Source: Natronorubrum texcoconense
Lineage (GTDB): Archaea; Halobacteriota; Halobacteria; Halobacteriales; Natrialbaceae
Assembly (NCBI RefSeq): GCF_900100335.1
Contig: NZ_FNFE01000007.1
Coordinates: 186,001 to 250,000 of the forward strand
Reading direction: 5' to 3'
DNA: 64,000 bases
A program made the translations under genes and the position numbers. Positions 52,720-61,434 of this stretch are shown here, one piece after another. Numbering within the stretch: position 1 is the stretch's first letter; each line of letters starts with the position of its first letter. The notes beneath the pieces are model-generated. The model did no database searches and was not told where the DNA came from. It was given only the letters and a program-made list of their open reading frames with translations.

Positions 52720-53526
52720 TCAGCCTTCGGTTGGGACGCGTTGCCTGTCGAGCCCCGGCGGTTCGACCGACTCGAGATCGCGGCGCTCGAAGTACTCCTC
52801 GAGGAACGCGGCTCGGTCGCCGATCTCGCTCGGTCGGTGGGAGTCGGAGCCGACGGTGACGGCGACGTCGTGCTCCCGTAACACGTCGAGGAACGTCTCG
52901 GAGGGGTGGACGATCGCCATGTCGGCGATCGCTCGGCCGGCGTTGATTTCGGGAACCGTTCGCGAGTCCGCGAGCGCCCGGGCGACGGATTCGTAGTGGT
53001 CCGTCGTCGCTCGCCCGCGCAAGGGCGGCGTCCGTTCGATCAAATCGACGTGGGCCGCGACGTCGAACAGCTCCGACTCGATCAGCGAGACCAGGTTCTC
53101 GAAGTAGCCGTCGACGAGTTCGTCGCGCCTCGCGTCGGTTAGCTCCGCAAAATTGCTCGGCACCTGGACGTTCAGCCCGTCGACCGCGTGGACGCTGCCG
53201 ATCGTGTAGTCGAAGTCGGCCACCTCGAGAAAGTCGCGAATGTCGGTCTCGTCGCGCGGGTCGTAGTCCATCTCGACGCCGTCGTAGATCTCGATCGAGA
53301 CGCCCTCGCGGCCGCGAAGTTCCTCGATGGCTCGACGTCGTCGCTCGTAGGTCACATCCAGGTTGAAGCCGTAGATGGTTCGGGTGGTCGCCGGCTTCTC
53401 GCGGGACGAAACCGTACAGTGATCCGTCAGCCCGATTCCCTCGAGTCCGGCCGCCTCCGCGGCCTCGACCATCCCCTGGAGAAATCCCCCGTCGGAGTAG
53501 GTCGTGTGCGTGTGGAAGTCCTTCAT
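52720..53526 (-). CDS. PHP-domain phosphoesterase, histidinol-phosphatase-like
   Basis: 268 residues from ATG 53526 (MKDFHTHTTYSDGGF). Metal ligands: DFHTHTTYSDGG, GLTDHCTVS, DYTIGSVHAVDGL, DVAAHVDLIER and TVGSDSHRPSEIGD, as in HisK-type PHP phosphatases. Probably dephosphorylates histidinol phosphate or a similar small phosphate ester; hisS is far away and no his gene is adjacent. Upstream in-frame sequence runs into the palindromic repeat, so the shorter start is preferred. Confidence 0.88.
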   Translation of the reverse strand: MKDFHTHTTYSDGGFLQGMVEAAEAAGLEGIGLTDHCTVSSREKPATTRTIYGFNLDVTYERRRRAIEELRGREGVSIEIYDGVEMDYDPRDETDIRDFLEVADFDYTIGSVHAVDGLNVQVPSNFAELTDARRDELVDGYFENLVSLIESELFDVAAHVDLIERTPPLRGRATTDHYESVARALADSRTVPEINAGRAIADMAIVHPSETFLDVLREHDVAVTVGSDSHRPSEIGDRAAFLEEYFERRDLESVEPPGLDRQRVPTEG

Positions 53527-53577
53527 ACGCGGATGACACCGGGCAAACAGTTGGGCGTTTCGCTCGTACTCAACTGC

Positions 53578-53660
53578 TATAGTAGCCACTGAAAGTCAAT
53601 GCACACCCGATCGCACGACAGCTGTGCGATCGGTGTTACATCGTTTCAGTTGTTACTATA
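53578..53660 (-). repeat. Palindromic dispersed element, short copy (copy B)
   Basis: 83 bases. Plus strand reads tatagtagccactgaaagtc at its left end, then gcacacccgatcgca, nine unpaired bases (cgacagctg), tgcgatcggtg, and cagttgttactata at its right end. It is copy A (7747-8003) in the opposite orientation with the long insert absent. The last bases supply the TAG stop (53656-53658) of the VOC gene. Lies between the VOC and PHP genes. Confidence 0.8.
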
Positions 53661-54084
53661 CGTCCGCGGGTTCATCCGGCGCGACGACCTCGACTTTGAT
53701 CCCCTCGGGATCCTCGCAGTAGAGCGCGTAGTAGCCGCCGGCGTAGGGGTGGCGATCCTCGTAGAGCACCGTCGCGTCCGCCCGGTCGCGAACGCCGTCC
53801 GTGAGCCGATCGACCTGTTCGCGGGAGGTGCCGTGAAAGGCGAGGTGGTTCAGACCGGCGGCCCGACGGTCGAACGGCTGGTCGGCGTCGTCCGCCCGGA
53901 CGAGCACGAGATACGTCGGCCCGTTGATCCACGACCGACCCCCGCCCCACTCGTTTTTCTGTTCGTAGCCGAGTTCGGCCAGCAGCCAGTCCCAGAACGC
54001 GACGGACGCCTCGAGGTCGGACGCGTACAGTTCGACGTGATGGAGCCCTCCGGCGCGGGCTGGATCGGCGTGGTCGCGGCTCAT
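53656..54084 (-). CDS. VOC (glyoxalase/dioxygenase fold) protein
   Basis: 142 residues. GGLHHVELYASDLEASVAFWDWLLAELGY and LNHLAFHGTSREQVDRLTDGVRDRADATVLYEDRHPYAGGYYALYCEDPEGIKVEVV form the two beta-alpha-beta-beta-beta modules with the metal-type His and Glu (HHVEL, HLAFH, IKVEV). Function in small-molecule resistance or catabolism; substrate unknown. The stop codon is the edge of the palindromic element. Confidence 0.86.
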   Translation of the reverse strand: MSRDHADPARAGGLHHVELYASDLEASVAFWDWLLAELGYEQKNEWGGGRSWINGPTYLVLVRADDADQPFDRRAAGLNHLAFHGTSREQVDRLTDGVRDRADATVLYEDRHPYAGGYYALYCEDPEGIKVEVVAPDEPADV

Positions 54085-54187
54085 ACTGGTGATCCGGCGG
54101 CCTCGGTCAATACTGTTCGGGAGCTGACTCGATACCGGTGAAAATTAACTCGGGACGGTGGACGCTGCCCTCGATCGAGTACCGGCG

Positions 54188-55657
54188 TTAGTGACTGTGA
54201 TCGTGGGCGTGATCACCGTGAGCGTGGTCGTGATCCCCGTGGTCGTGGCTGTGATCGTGTCCCCCCTCGGAGCCGTCCGGTTCGCCGCCGTCGCTGGCCT
54301 TTCCGAGGTCTCCGCCGGCGACGAGCGCGTCGTGGTCGCCGCCCATCATGTCCATGTTCTTCAGCGTATCGCGCTCCTCGAACTCCTCGACGGCGTTGAG
54401 CAGGTCCTCCTGTGTCAGCGTCGTTCGGTCTTCCGTCAGGGCCTCGAGGACGGCCTCTCGCAACACCATTCGAAGGTCGCTGCCGGTCAGTCCTTCGGTG
54501 ACCTCGGCGATGAGGTGGGGTTCGAACTCGTCGATATCCATCGTGCGGGTGATGAGCGAGAGGATGTCCGCCCGCATGCCGTGGTCGGGTTTGGGGAAGT
54601 TGATGATCTCGTCGAAGCGCCGCCAAGCGGCGTCGTCGAGCTGGTCGGGGTGGTTGGTCGCCCCGATCAACAGGACGTCGTCCTCGATGAGCGAGATGTT
54701 GTCGATGCTCTTGAGGAGCGTGTTGACCGCGCGTTTGAGGGCGGCGTGTTCGTCGCTGCTTCTGGTCTTGGCGACGAAGTCGAACTCGTCGATGAAGAGG
54801 ATACACGGCGAGAGCCGTTTGGCGACCTCGAACGTCTTGTCGACGTTCTTGGCCGTCTCGCCGAGATACTGGCTCGTGATCATCGACAGTTTGACCTCGA
54901 CGAACGGGAGATCCATGTCCTGAGCCAGCGCCTGCGCCGTCGACGTCTTCCCGGTCCCCGGCGGCCCGACGAACAGCAGTTTCCCGATCTCGCGAAGCCC
55001 GATATCCGCGAGGTAGTCGCGGTGTTCGATCGCCTTCGCGATCTTGTTGAGTTCGTTCTCCTGATCCTTGGTAAGCACGAGGTCGTCGAGGGACATGTCG
55101 ACCTCCTCCGGCGCTCGAACCTCGACGAGGTCGAGCATCTCCTCGTCGTCTTCCTCGTCGAAGTACTCGTCGAGCAGCCCGTCGATCCAGACGCGGTCGG
55201 CCTGAATCGGCCGGTTTTCCTCCCGCGCTTCCTCGTGGGTCACGTCGAACTGGTCGCCGTGTTCCTCGTGGGTCGTGAAGTGTTTCGTCAGCGTCGGGTT
55301 CTCGCGCAGTCGCTCGTCGTCGACGCGCTCGGCGAACCACTGCTCGGCCATCTCCTCCTGTGCGAGGGTGATCGTTCCCGAAAACTCGTCGCGTTCGGTG
55401 AACATCAGCTCCGAGACGGCGTCCCAGGGTCGGTCGACGTCCGTCGCCTCTCGGGCGGTTGCGTTGGTCGCCGAGAGGGGACGACTGATGCCGGCGTGTT
55501 TGCGCCCCTCACCGCTGTCGCCCTCCTCCTCGACACTCCCGGTCCAGAAGACCCGCCGGAACGCCGGCGGGAGATCGTTCTCGTCTAGCGTCCTGTCGTC
55601 CGAATACACGCTCGTCGTGAGCAGGAACTCCACGACATCGAGCGCCGCATCACTCAT
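54188..55657 (-). CDS. AAA ATPase with long N-domain and His-rich tail
   Basis: 489 residues from ATG 55657. The first ~220 residues (LDVVEFLLTTSVYSDDRTLDENDLPPAFRRVFW...) have no family I recognise. AAA core: LLFVGPPGTGKTSTAQALAQ (Walker A), ILFIDEFDFVAKTRSSDEHAALKRAVNTLLKSID (Walker B), LIGATNHPDQLDDAAWRRFD with the arginine finger, and GLTGSDLRMVLREAV. The final 25 residues hold 11 His in HDH/GDH units, a likely metal-binding tail. Cytosolic; resembles the proteasome/Cdc48/FtsH-type AAA core without a protease. Substrate unknown. Confidence 0.88.
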   Translation of the reverse strand: MSDAALDVVEFLLTTSVYSDDRTLDENDLPPAFRRVFWTGSVEEEGDSGEGRKHAGISRPLSATNATAREATDVDRPWDAVSELMFTERDEFSGTITLAQEEMAEQWFAERVDDERLRENPTLTKHFTTHEEHGDQFDVTHEEAREENRPIQADRVWIDGLLDEYFDEEDDEEMLDLVEVRAPEEVDMSLDDLVLTKDQENELNKIAKAIEHRDYLADIGLREIGKLLFVGPPGTGKTSTAQALAQDMDLPFVEVKLSMITSQYLGETAKNVDKTFEVAKRLSPCILFIDEFDFVAKTRSSDEHAALKRAVNTLLKSIDNISLIEDDVLLIGATNHPDQLDDAAWRRFDEIINFPKPDHGMRADILSLITRTMDIDEFEPHLIAEVTEGLTGSDLRMVLREAVLEALTEDRTTLTQEDLLNAVEEFEERDTLKNMDMMGGDHDALVAGGDLGKASDGGEPDGSEGGHDHSHDHGDHDHAHGDHAHDHSH

Positions 55658-55860
55658 TCCGTCATCGTATTCACCACACGCTCTTAACGTCGTCGTCCTG
55701 CGCAACGTCTGCGGCCGATACGCGCGGTGTTCACTCACACTCGAGTATTCGTTCGCGACACTCGAGAGCGGGGGTCGACAGCGTACGGCCACCCCGACGT
55801 ACCCTCGAGAACGGTCCCAGCGGCACAACGGTTTTCGTGCATGGGTGCACAGTCATGCGT

Positions 55861-56229
55861 ATGAACGTCTTAGTGGGAATCGTCGGCAGCGACGAATCGA
55901 TCAAGACACTCCGCCGAACGATCGATCGCACCCACGAGGTCGGCGACGACCTCACCGTCGCGGTCGTCGATAAACCCGAGGCGAAACGCTCACAGGATGC
56001 GATGGCCGAACGGGCACGAGAGCTGCTCTCGGAGGCCGGCGTCGACGCGGAGATCGTCCAACTCGAGGGCGATCCCGGCAGTTCGCTGGTCGACTACGCC
56101 GAACAGGGTGAGTACGATCAGCTGGTGATCGGCGGCGGGACCCTGAGTCCGATGGGGAAAATCCAGCTCGGACCGATCACCGAGTTCGTCCTGTTGAACG
56201 CGCCGACGACCGTCAAACTGGTGCGATAA
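55861..56229 (+). CDS. Universal stress protein-like protein
   Basis: 122 residues from ATG 55861; an ATG at 55855 adds two. MNVLVGIVGSDESIKTLRRTIDR begins the UspA fold; DQLVIGGGTLSPMGKIQLGPITEFVLLNAPTTVKLVR ends it. The usual GxxGxxxxxxxGS nucleotide loop is only partly kept (GGGTLSPMGKIQLGP), so nucleotide binding is uncertain. Two bases from the GNAT gene. Confidence 0.8.
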   Translation: MNVLVGIVGSDESIKTLRRTIDRTHEVGDDLTVAVVDKPEAKRSQDAMAERARELLSEAGVDAEIVQLEGDPGSSLVDYAEQGEYDQLVIGGGTLSPMGKIQLGPITEFVLLNAPTTVKLVR

Positions 56230-56231
56230 CG

Positions 56232-56792
56232 ATGGCTGACACGCGACCGTATCCGGACGAGTCAGCCGGACCGTTTCCCGCACCACCGACGACGCTCGAG
56301 GACGGAGCGGGCCGCCAGATCGAGGTTCTGGCGTCCGACGACTTCGAAGACACCCTCGAGGACGTCGTCGAGATGTACGACCAGTTCGACCCCACCGACC
56401 GAGCGCAAGGGATCCCACCGACCGGCGAAGAGCGCATTCGCAACTGGCTCGAGACGATCGCCGACGAGAGCGTCAACGTCGTCGCCCGCCACGACGAGGA
56501 CGTGATCGGCCACGCGATGCTCGTCCCCGACACCGACGATCCGGCCTCGATCGAGGACAACGCCGACATCGAGTGGGAGCTCGCGATCTTCGTCCTGCAG
56601 GCCTACCAGCGCGCCGGGATCGGAACGATGCTGCTCGAGCACCTCCTCGGCCACGCGAGCACCGTCGGCATCGATCGGGTGTGGCTGACCGTCGAGCGCT
56701 GGAACAACCCGGCGATCGCGCTCTACGAGCGGGTCGGCTTCGAGTCGACCGGCACCGAGAGCTTCGAACAGGAGATGGCGATCCGGCTGTAA
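56232..56792 (+). CDS. GNAT-family N-acetyltransferase
   Basis: 186 residues. Acetyl-CoA site: WELAIFVLQAYQRAGIGTMLLEHLLGHA with Q/R-x-x-G-x-G/A pattern QRAGIG, then VWLTVERWNNPAIALYERVGFESTG. Begins with an extra ~50-residue region. Acceptor unknown. Two bases after the USP gene suggest an operon; one idea is acetylation in stress response. Confidence 0.9.
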   Translation: MADTRPYPDESAGPFPAPPTTLEDGAGRQIEVLASDDFEDTLEDVVEMYDQFDPTDRAQGIPPTGEERIRNWLETIADESVNVVARHDEDVIGHAMLVPDTDDPASIEDNADIEWELAIFVLQAYQRAGIGTMLLEHLLGHASTVGIDRVWLTVERWNNPAIALYERVGFESTGTESFEQEMAIRL

Positions 56793-56891
56793 CGGCCGGT
56801 GGCTATTCGAACGCGGCGAACACGCCGCCGTCCCTTCGCTCAATTCTCGGCGGGAGTCGCGACGAAATCGCGCCCGTTCCTTCGTATCGGA

Positions 56892-57353
56892 TTAGACCGA
56901 CAGCACGGGCTGGCTCGCGTAGGACAGCACGTACTCGGCGACCTGCTCGAGGACCTCCGCCGATGCGGTGTCGGCGACCGGTTCCCTGGGCAACACGATG
57001 AAGTCGGCGTCGATTTCGTCGGCGGTGTCGAGCACGACGTTTCCCGGATGCCGAGTCTTGCGAGTCGGCGAGAAGCCGTCGTCGACGGAGGTTCCGATCG
57101 GGACGTCCGCCTCGTCGGCGATGCGAGTAACGTCGTCGAAAAAACCCTGCGTGTCCGTCGCAACGTCGTCTTCGTCGACGGCGCCGGCGTTCATCCCCTG
57201 CACGACACCGCGGCCGAGTACGAACAGAGCGTGGACCGAGGCATCGTAGCGGTCGGCGACTGCGACGGCGTACTCGACGGCGGTGGCTGACTCCTCGCTC
57301 CCGTCGACCGGCGCGAGAACGGTGTCGACGGTAAACGGCTCGCTGTCGTCCAT
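56892..57353 (-). CDS. Universal stress protein
   Basis: 153 residues from ATG 57353 (MDDSEPFTVDTVLAPVDGSEES). UspA fold with TVLAPVDGSEESATAVEYAVAVADRYDASVHALFV. The C-terminal ATP loop is altered: DFIVLPREPVADTASAEVLEQVAEYVLSYASQPVLSV, lacking GRxGxxxxxxGS. Divergent from the next USP gene at 57522. Confidence 0.85.
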   Translation of the reverse strand: MDDSEPFTVDTVLAPVDGSEESATAVEYAVAVADRYDASVHALFVLGRGVVQGMNAGAVDEDDVATDTQGFFDDVTRIADEADVPIGTSVDDGFSPTRKTRHPGNVVLDTADEIDADFIVLPREPVADTASAEVLEQVAEYVLSYASQPVLSV

Positions 57354-57521
57354 ACGCGCTGGTGTGTGGCCCGTCGTCAAAAAGCCATCCCACGTTCCGC
57401 GAAATCGGGACCCGTTTTCACGACGAGATGCGTTCCAAAGAGCACGGACGAGACGAGACCCGCTCTCGAGGTGACGGACGAGGAGAGAGCGTTTAAGCCG
57501 CTTCGCCTGTAACCCTCGCGT

Positions 57522-57998
57522 ATGTTCGATACGGTCGTGATCGCCACCGACGGCTCCGACAGCGTCAAACGGGCCGTCGACGTCGCCCTCGATCTCGCCA
57601 ATCGCTTCGACGCGGAGGTCCACGCCCTCTCGGTCGTCGACGCCAGCGAGGTCGACGCCTCACCCCAACAGCTCCGAGACGAGCTCCAGACCGCCCTCGA
57701 GACGACCGCCGACGCCGCGCTTGCGACCGTCGAGAACCGGACGGCTGACGGGAGAGAGATCATCACGGCCGTCCGCGAGGGACGACCCGCCGTCGAACTC
57801 TGCGAGTACGCTCGCGAAGTCGACGCCGATCTGATCGCGACCGGCACCCGCGGCCGCCACGGCGAGAACCGACTCCTGCTCGGCAGCGTCGCCGAACGAG
57901 TCGTCCGCACGTCACCCGTTCCCGTCCTCTCGGTACGCCAACTCGAGACGGTCCGGGACGCCGACGCCAACGGCGAAGAAGTGACGACCGAGGCCTGA
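57522..57998 (+). CDS. Universal stress protein with intact ATP-binding loop
   Basis: 158 residues. MFDTVVIATDGSDSVKRAVDVALDLANRF, then DLIATGTRGRHGENRLLLGSVAERVVRTSPVPVLSVRQ, where GTRGRHGENRLLLGS is the G-2x-G-9x-G(S/T) ATP motif. A GTTTAAG box at 57492-57498 precedes the ATG by about 24-30 bases. Third UspA-fold gene within 2.2 kb. Confidence 0.93.
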   Translation: MFDTVVIATDGSDSVKRAVDVALDLANRFDAEVHALSVVDASEVDASPQQLRDELQTALETTADAALATVENRTADGREIITAVREGRPAVELCEYAREVDADLIATGTRGRHGENRLLLGSVAERVVRTSPVPVLSVRQLETVRDADANGEEVTTEA

Positions 57999-58092
57999 GC
58001 CGCCCCGTCGTTTTCCGGCTCTCCGTGCCAACGCGAGCCAGTGGCCACCACAGAGGGGAAGTCACTTCCCCCGCCAGCGCGCAGTTCCGGAT

Positions 58093-59370
58093 ATGTACGA
58101 CGAACTCATCGATAGCGGCGAGCTCCCCATCGCCCGGAAGTCGGTCGTTCCGGGCACCGGGTTCTTTCTCCCGGACACGCTCGAAGAGGACTTAGAAGAC
58201 GAGCAGACTGCGGCCGCACTCGAGGGAGCCGACGTCGCCGTCGTCGCCGATCCCGACGCCGACGGACTGGCCTGCGTCGCGCTGATTCGCGAAGCCTACG
58301 ACGACGTTCGGAACGTCCCGGAGCCGGACGACGAGGACGACGACGCCGACGAAACTGCCGACGATGAGCCCGCCGCGGACGCTGTCGACGTCGCCGACGA
58401 AGCGGCCGCCGCGCTCGCTGCCGGCGATGCGGCCGAGGCCCCACTCGAGGAGCCCGAACCCACGCCCCACAGCGTGGCGTTGATCCCCGCCAGCCCGCAC
58501 GACGTCGAGGACGCGCTGGCCCGCGTCGCTGAGTACGGCGACGAGGGGATCGATCTCTTCGTCTGCGACCTCGCGCCCGACCGATACGAGTACGTCGAAG
58601 ACGAACTCGACGCGGCGCTCGAGACCGCGAGCGGCGTCTCTTGGTACGACCACCACCAGTGGGGCGACGACGTCGCCCAGTCGGTTCGGGACGCCGGCGT
58701 CGACCTGGTCGTCGGCGATTCGGACGAGGAGTGTAGCGCCGACGTGGTCTACCGCTCGCTCGAGTACGACTTCGCCTCGATGTACGAGGAACTCGCGGCC
58801 GTCACCCGCGATCACGACCTCTGGCTGCGCGAGGATCCCCGCAGCGACGACCTCGCGGATTACGCCTACTGGTCCGATCCCGCGGCGTACGTCGAGGTCG
58901 TCCGCGAGTACGGCGCCGACCTGCCCGACTGGGTGGGCGAGTTCCTCGAGGAGCGACGCGTCGAGAAACAGGCGCTGATCGACCAGGCGGTCGGCCGCTC
59001 GGAGCTCCGCGAGATCGGCGGCTACACCGTGGGGATCACCTACGGCCGCTGTTCCCAGAACGAGGTCGCCGAAGCGATGCGCGAGCAGGGCGCCGACGCC
59101 TCCGTGATCGTCAAGCCCGCCGGCTCGGCCTCGATTCGGGGCACCGACGAGTTCCAGCTGTGTCACGAGGTCGCGGGCAAGGTCAACGGCGGCGGCCACC
59201 CCAAGGCCGCGGGCTGCAAGCCCGATATCTACGACGACATGCTCGACTACGCGAACCACTGGGTGACTCGAGGAGCGGTGACGAAGCAGGTCATTCTGAA
59301 CGCGTTCGAGGAAGTCGTCGAGAACGCTGCTGATGCGGACGACGGAGCAACCGATACGGACGACGCGTAG
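58093..59370 (+). CDS. DHH/DHHA1 phosphoesterase with acidic insertion
   Basis: 425 residues. DHH motifs: VVADPDADGLACVALI (motif I), LFVCDLAPDRYEYV, VSWYDHHQWGDDV (DHH-like), VTRDHDLWLRED; DHHA1 domain ends with CHEVAGKVNGGGHPKAAGC. Such archaeal proteins act on oligoribonucleotides or 5'-phosphorylated nucleic acid like RecJ/NrnA. Residues about 77-125 are an Asp/Glu/Ala-rich insertion between motif I and the next strand that is not part of the usual fold. Alone in its unit. Confidence 0.88.
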   Translation: MYDELIDSGELPIARKSVVPGTGFFLPDTLEEDLEDEQTAAALEGADVAVVADPDADGLACVALIREAYDDVRNVPEPDDEDDDADETADDEPAADAVDVADEAAAALAAGDAAEAPLEEPEPTPHSVALIPASPHDVEDALARVAEYGDEGIDLFVCDLAPDRYEYVEDELDAALETASGVSWYDHHQWGDDVAQSVRDAGVDLVVGDSDEECSADVVYRSLEYDFASMYEELAAVTRDHDLWLREDPRSDDLADYAYWSDPAAYVEVVREYGADLPDWVGEFLEERRVEKQALIDQAVGRSELREIGGYTVGITYGRCSQNEVAEAMREQGADASVIVKPAGSASIRGTDEFQLCHEVAGKVNGGGHPKAAGCKPDIYDDMLDYANHWVTRGAVTKQVILNAFEEVVENAADADDGATDTDDA

Positions 59371-59522
59371 TCGACTCGAGGAGACGACGATCCAACGGAC
59401 CGCGACCGTTTGACTCCGTTATTCTTCCTGTCTGCGCGACGTTCCGTGAACGGTCAGTACTGGCAGCCATCGGTGAGTCGCGGCTTGACGGCGGCAGTCC
59501 ATAGTCGACCGGTAGAAACGGT

Positions 59523-59981
59523 CTACTCCTCGGCGTTTGCTCGACGGACGATATTGTGAGACGTGATCGACATGACCTCCGCGCCGTCGACGTGGACGGT
59601 ACGGCGGAAGTCGACGTAGCCGCGATCCGATCGGCTCTCGGAGGGCGTCTTCTTCAGCACCTCGGCTCGAACGCGGAGCGTATCGCCGGGGCGGACCGGC
59701 TCGTGCCACCGCAGGTCGTCCATTCCGAGCCCGCCCATGTTCGCGACTCCCTCCTCGCCCTGGACGAAGTCCGTGATGAACAACCGAACCGACAGACAGA
59801 GCGTGTGCAGCCCGCTGGCGACGAGTTCTCCGAACATCGACTCCTCGGCCGCCGCCTCGTCGACGTGGAACGGCTGCGGATCGAACTGCTCGGCGAAGTC
59901 GACGATCTCTTCCTTGGAAACGGTGTAGCTCCCGGTTTCGTACGTGTCTCCGACCGTCAGGTCCTCGTAGTAGCGCGTCAC
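59523..59981 (-). CDS. MaoC-like hotdog hydratase
   Basis: 152 residues from a GTG at 59981. YYEDLTVGDTYETGSYTVSKEEIVDFAEQFDPQPFHVDEAAAEESMFGELVASGLHT contains the hydratase-2 motif (D-P-Q-P-F-H-x-D with the active-site Asp and His). Catalyses hydration of enoyl-CoA thioesters. No adjacent fatty-acid genes; physiological acyl-CoA unknown. Confidence 0.9.
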   Translation of the reverse strand: MTRYYEDLTVGDTYETGSYTVSKEEIVDFAEQFDPQPFHVDEAAAEESMFGELVASGLHTLCLSVRLFITDFVQGEEGVANMGGLGMDDLRWHEPVRPGDTLRVRAEVLKKTPSESRSDRGYVDFRRTVHVDGAEVMSITSHNIVRRANAEE

Positions 59982-60085
59982 GAAGCGTACTCTCTCGGGA
60001 GAAGTGATTAAATCGACCGGTTCAGGGGCTCGAGTTCCCGGCTACTCGGTAGCTATCGCGCCGAACGCTGGCCCGAAGCGCCACC

Positions 60086-60784
60086 TCAGTCCTGGGACAT
60101 CACGTACCGCATGACGAGCTGCAGGACGTGAACGAACACACCGGCGACGGCGATGTAGACGCCGATCGTCTGGAGGGCGACGCGCGCATCGCGGTGGTCC
60201 CGAACCTGCCAGATCTCGTAGCCCAGCCGGAGGATGAAGCCCAGGAAGATGAGGACGAAGCCGACCAGGAGCAGGACATCGAGGATGAACGTCCCGACGA
60301 GGATCACGCCGAGGCCACCGAGGAACGCGTAGTTCGCGAACCGTCCCCAGTGCTCGAACGTCGTCGAGCGGGCGTAGATGTAGCCCGACACCAGCGCCGT
60401 CATCAGCGCGGTGACGACAGCCGTAATTCCCAGTACCGTGAGCTGTGTCTCCTGCGGAGCCATCGACAGGATACCGGCGCCGAAGACGCCGAAGGCCAGT
60501 TGCAGAACGACCATCCCGGCGAAGGCGATCCCCATATCGCCGCCCTCGATCCCGCGTTCGGCGATGATCTCGCCACCCATGATCGCCGCACCGTAGACGA
60601 GCACGCCCACGATCGGGGCCGCAAAGAGGTAGTCGTTGACGACCGCGAGCGGCGTCGCCGCGAAGACGTACATCAACGCGACGGTGATCGCCATCAGCCC
60701 GGTCGCGCCGCCGATCACCTGCACCTCTCGACTCGAGAGCCCGAAGCCACGGTCGGTCTTGTGCGGTGTTTCGAAGGAACTCAT
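60086..60784 (-). CDS. Seven-TM membrane protein, Bax inhibitor-1/YccA-like
   Basis: 232 residues with a polar N-terminus (HKTDRGFGLSSREVQVIGG) and seven hydrophobic segments: ATGLMAITVALMYVFAA, YLFAAPIVGVLVYGAAIMGG, GIAFAGMVVLQLAFGVFGAGIL, LTVLGITAVVTALMTALVSGY, FLGGLGVILVGTFILDVLLLVGFVLIFLGFIL and ALQTIGVYIAVAGVFVHVLQL. The arrangement recalls BI-1/YccA calcium-leak proteins, but I cannot place a family signature with certainty. Confidence 0.6.
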   Translation of the reverse strand: MSSFETPHKTDRGFGLSSREVQVIGGATGLMAITVALMYVFAATPLAVVNDYLFAAPIVGVLVYGAAIMGGEIIAERGIEGGDMGIAFAGMVVLQLAFGVFGAGILSMAPQETQLTVLGITAVVTALMTALVSGYIYARSTTFEHWGRFANYAFLGGLGVILVGTFILDVLLLVGFVLIFLGFILRLGYEIWQVRDHRDARVALQTIGVYIAVAGVFVHVLQLVMRYVMSQD

Positions 60785-60860
60785 TGCTCGAGGGTAGCCG
60801 GCCGGATCGCAAAAGCGTGTTCCTTACGGTTGAAAAGATAGCTTTGTTGATGCGACGCAG

Positions 60861-61289
60861 TCAGGCGTCGGTCGCGTTCCACCGATCCGAATACGCCGTC
60901 CCGCACGTACACTTTGCGTAGGCGTGCACCACGTCACCCTCCGCGTAAATTCCCCCGACGTCCTCGTTTTGCTCCTCCGCGAAGGCGAAGACGAACTGGA
61001 CCGCGTGGTCCTCGTCGTCCGAGGCCTCCGGACAGCTGCCGCTCGAGAGTTCGTCGTCGATCTCGCCCTCGAGATCCATCGCCGACTTCGCGAACTCCAT
61101 CGCCTGCGTGCCGGTCGCCGCCTGAAACGCGCTCCGGCCGCGCTCGCCGTCGACGACGATCAGGACGCCCTCTTCGACCCGGTCGCCGAACTGCTCGAGG
61201 CGGTCGTCCGAGACGTACGAGTCGGCCAAAAACAGTGCGACGTCGTCGGGCCGCTCGCCGGCTAGGAATTCCTCGCGTGCGTTGGTCAT
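60861..61289 (-). CDS. Conserved haloarchaeal protein, DUF5807 type
   Basis: 142 residues. REEFLAGERPDDVALFLADSYVSDDRLEQFGDRVEEGVLIVVDGERGRSAFQAATGTQAMEFAKSAM is the core; a Cys cluster SGSCPEASDD and HAYAKCTCGTAYSDRWN at the C-terminus could bind zinc. I believe it is DUF5807; function unknown. Monocistronic. Confidence 0.82.
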   Translation of the reverse strand: MTNAREEFLAGERPDDVALFLADSYVSDDRLEQFGDRVEEGVLIVVDGERGRSAFQAATGTQAMEFAKSAMDLEGEIDDELSSGSCPEASDDEDHAVQFVFAFAEEQNEDVGGIYAEGDVVHAYAKCTCGTAYSDRWNATDA

Positions 61290-61434
61290 AGGGCAGTATT
61301 TTCGCTCGAGGTGGAAAAAGGACGCGTCATACGGGTGACTGTGTAAGGGACTCGGGTCAGTGGAACAGCTACGAGTCGATCACATCGAAAACGAATTCTT
61401 CGCCGCGCATTCCTCGTGGCGTCCGCCTACCCTG

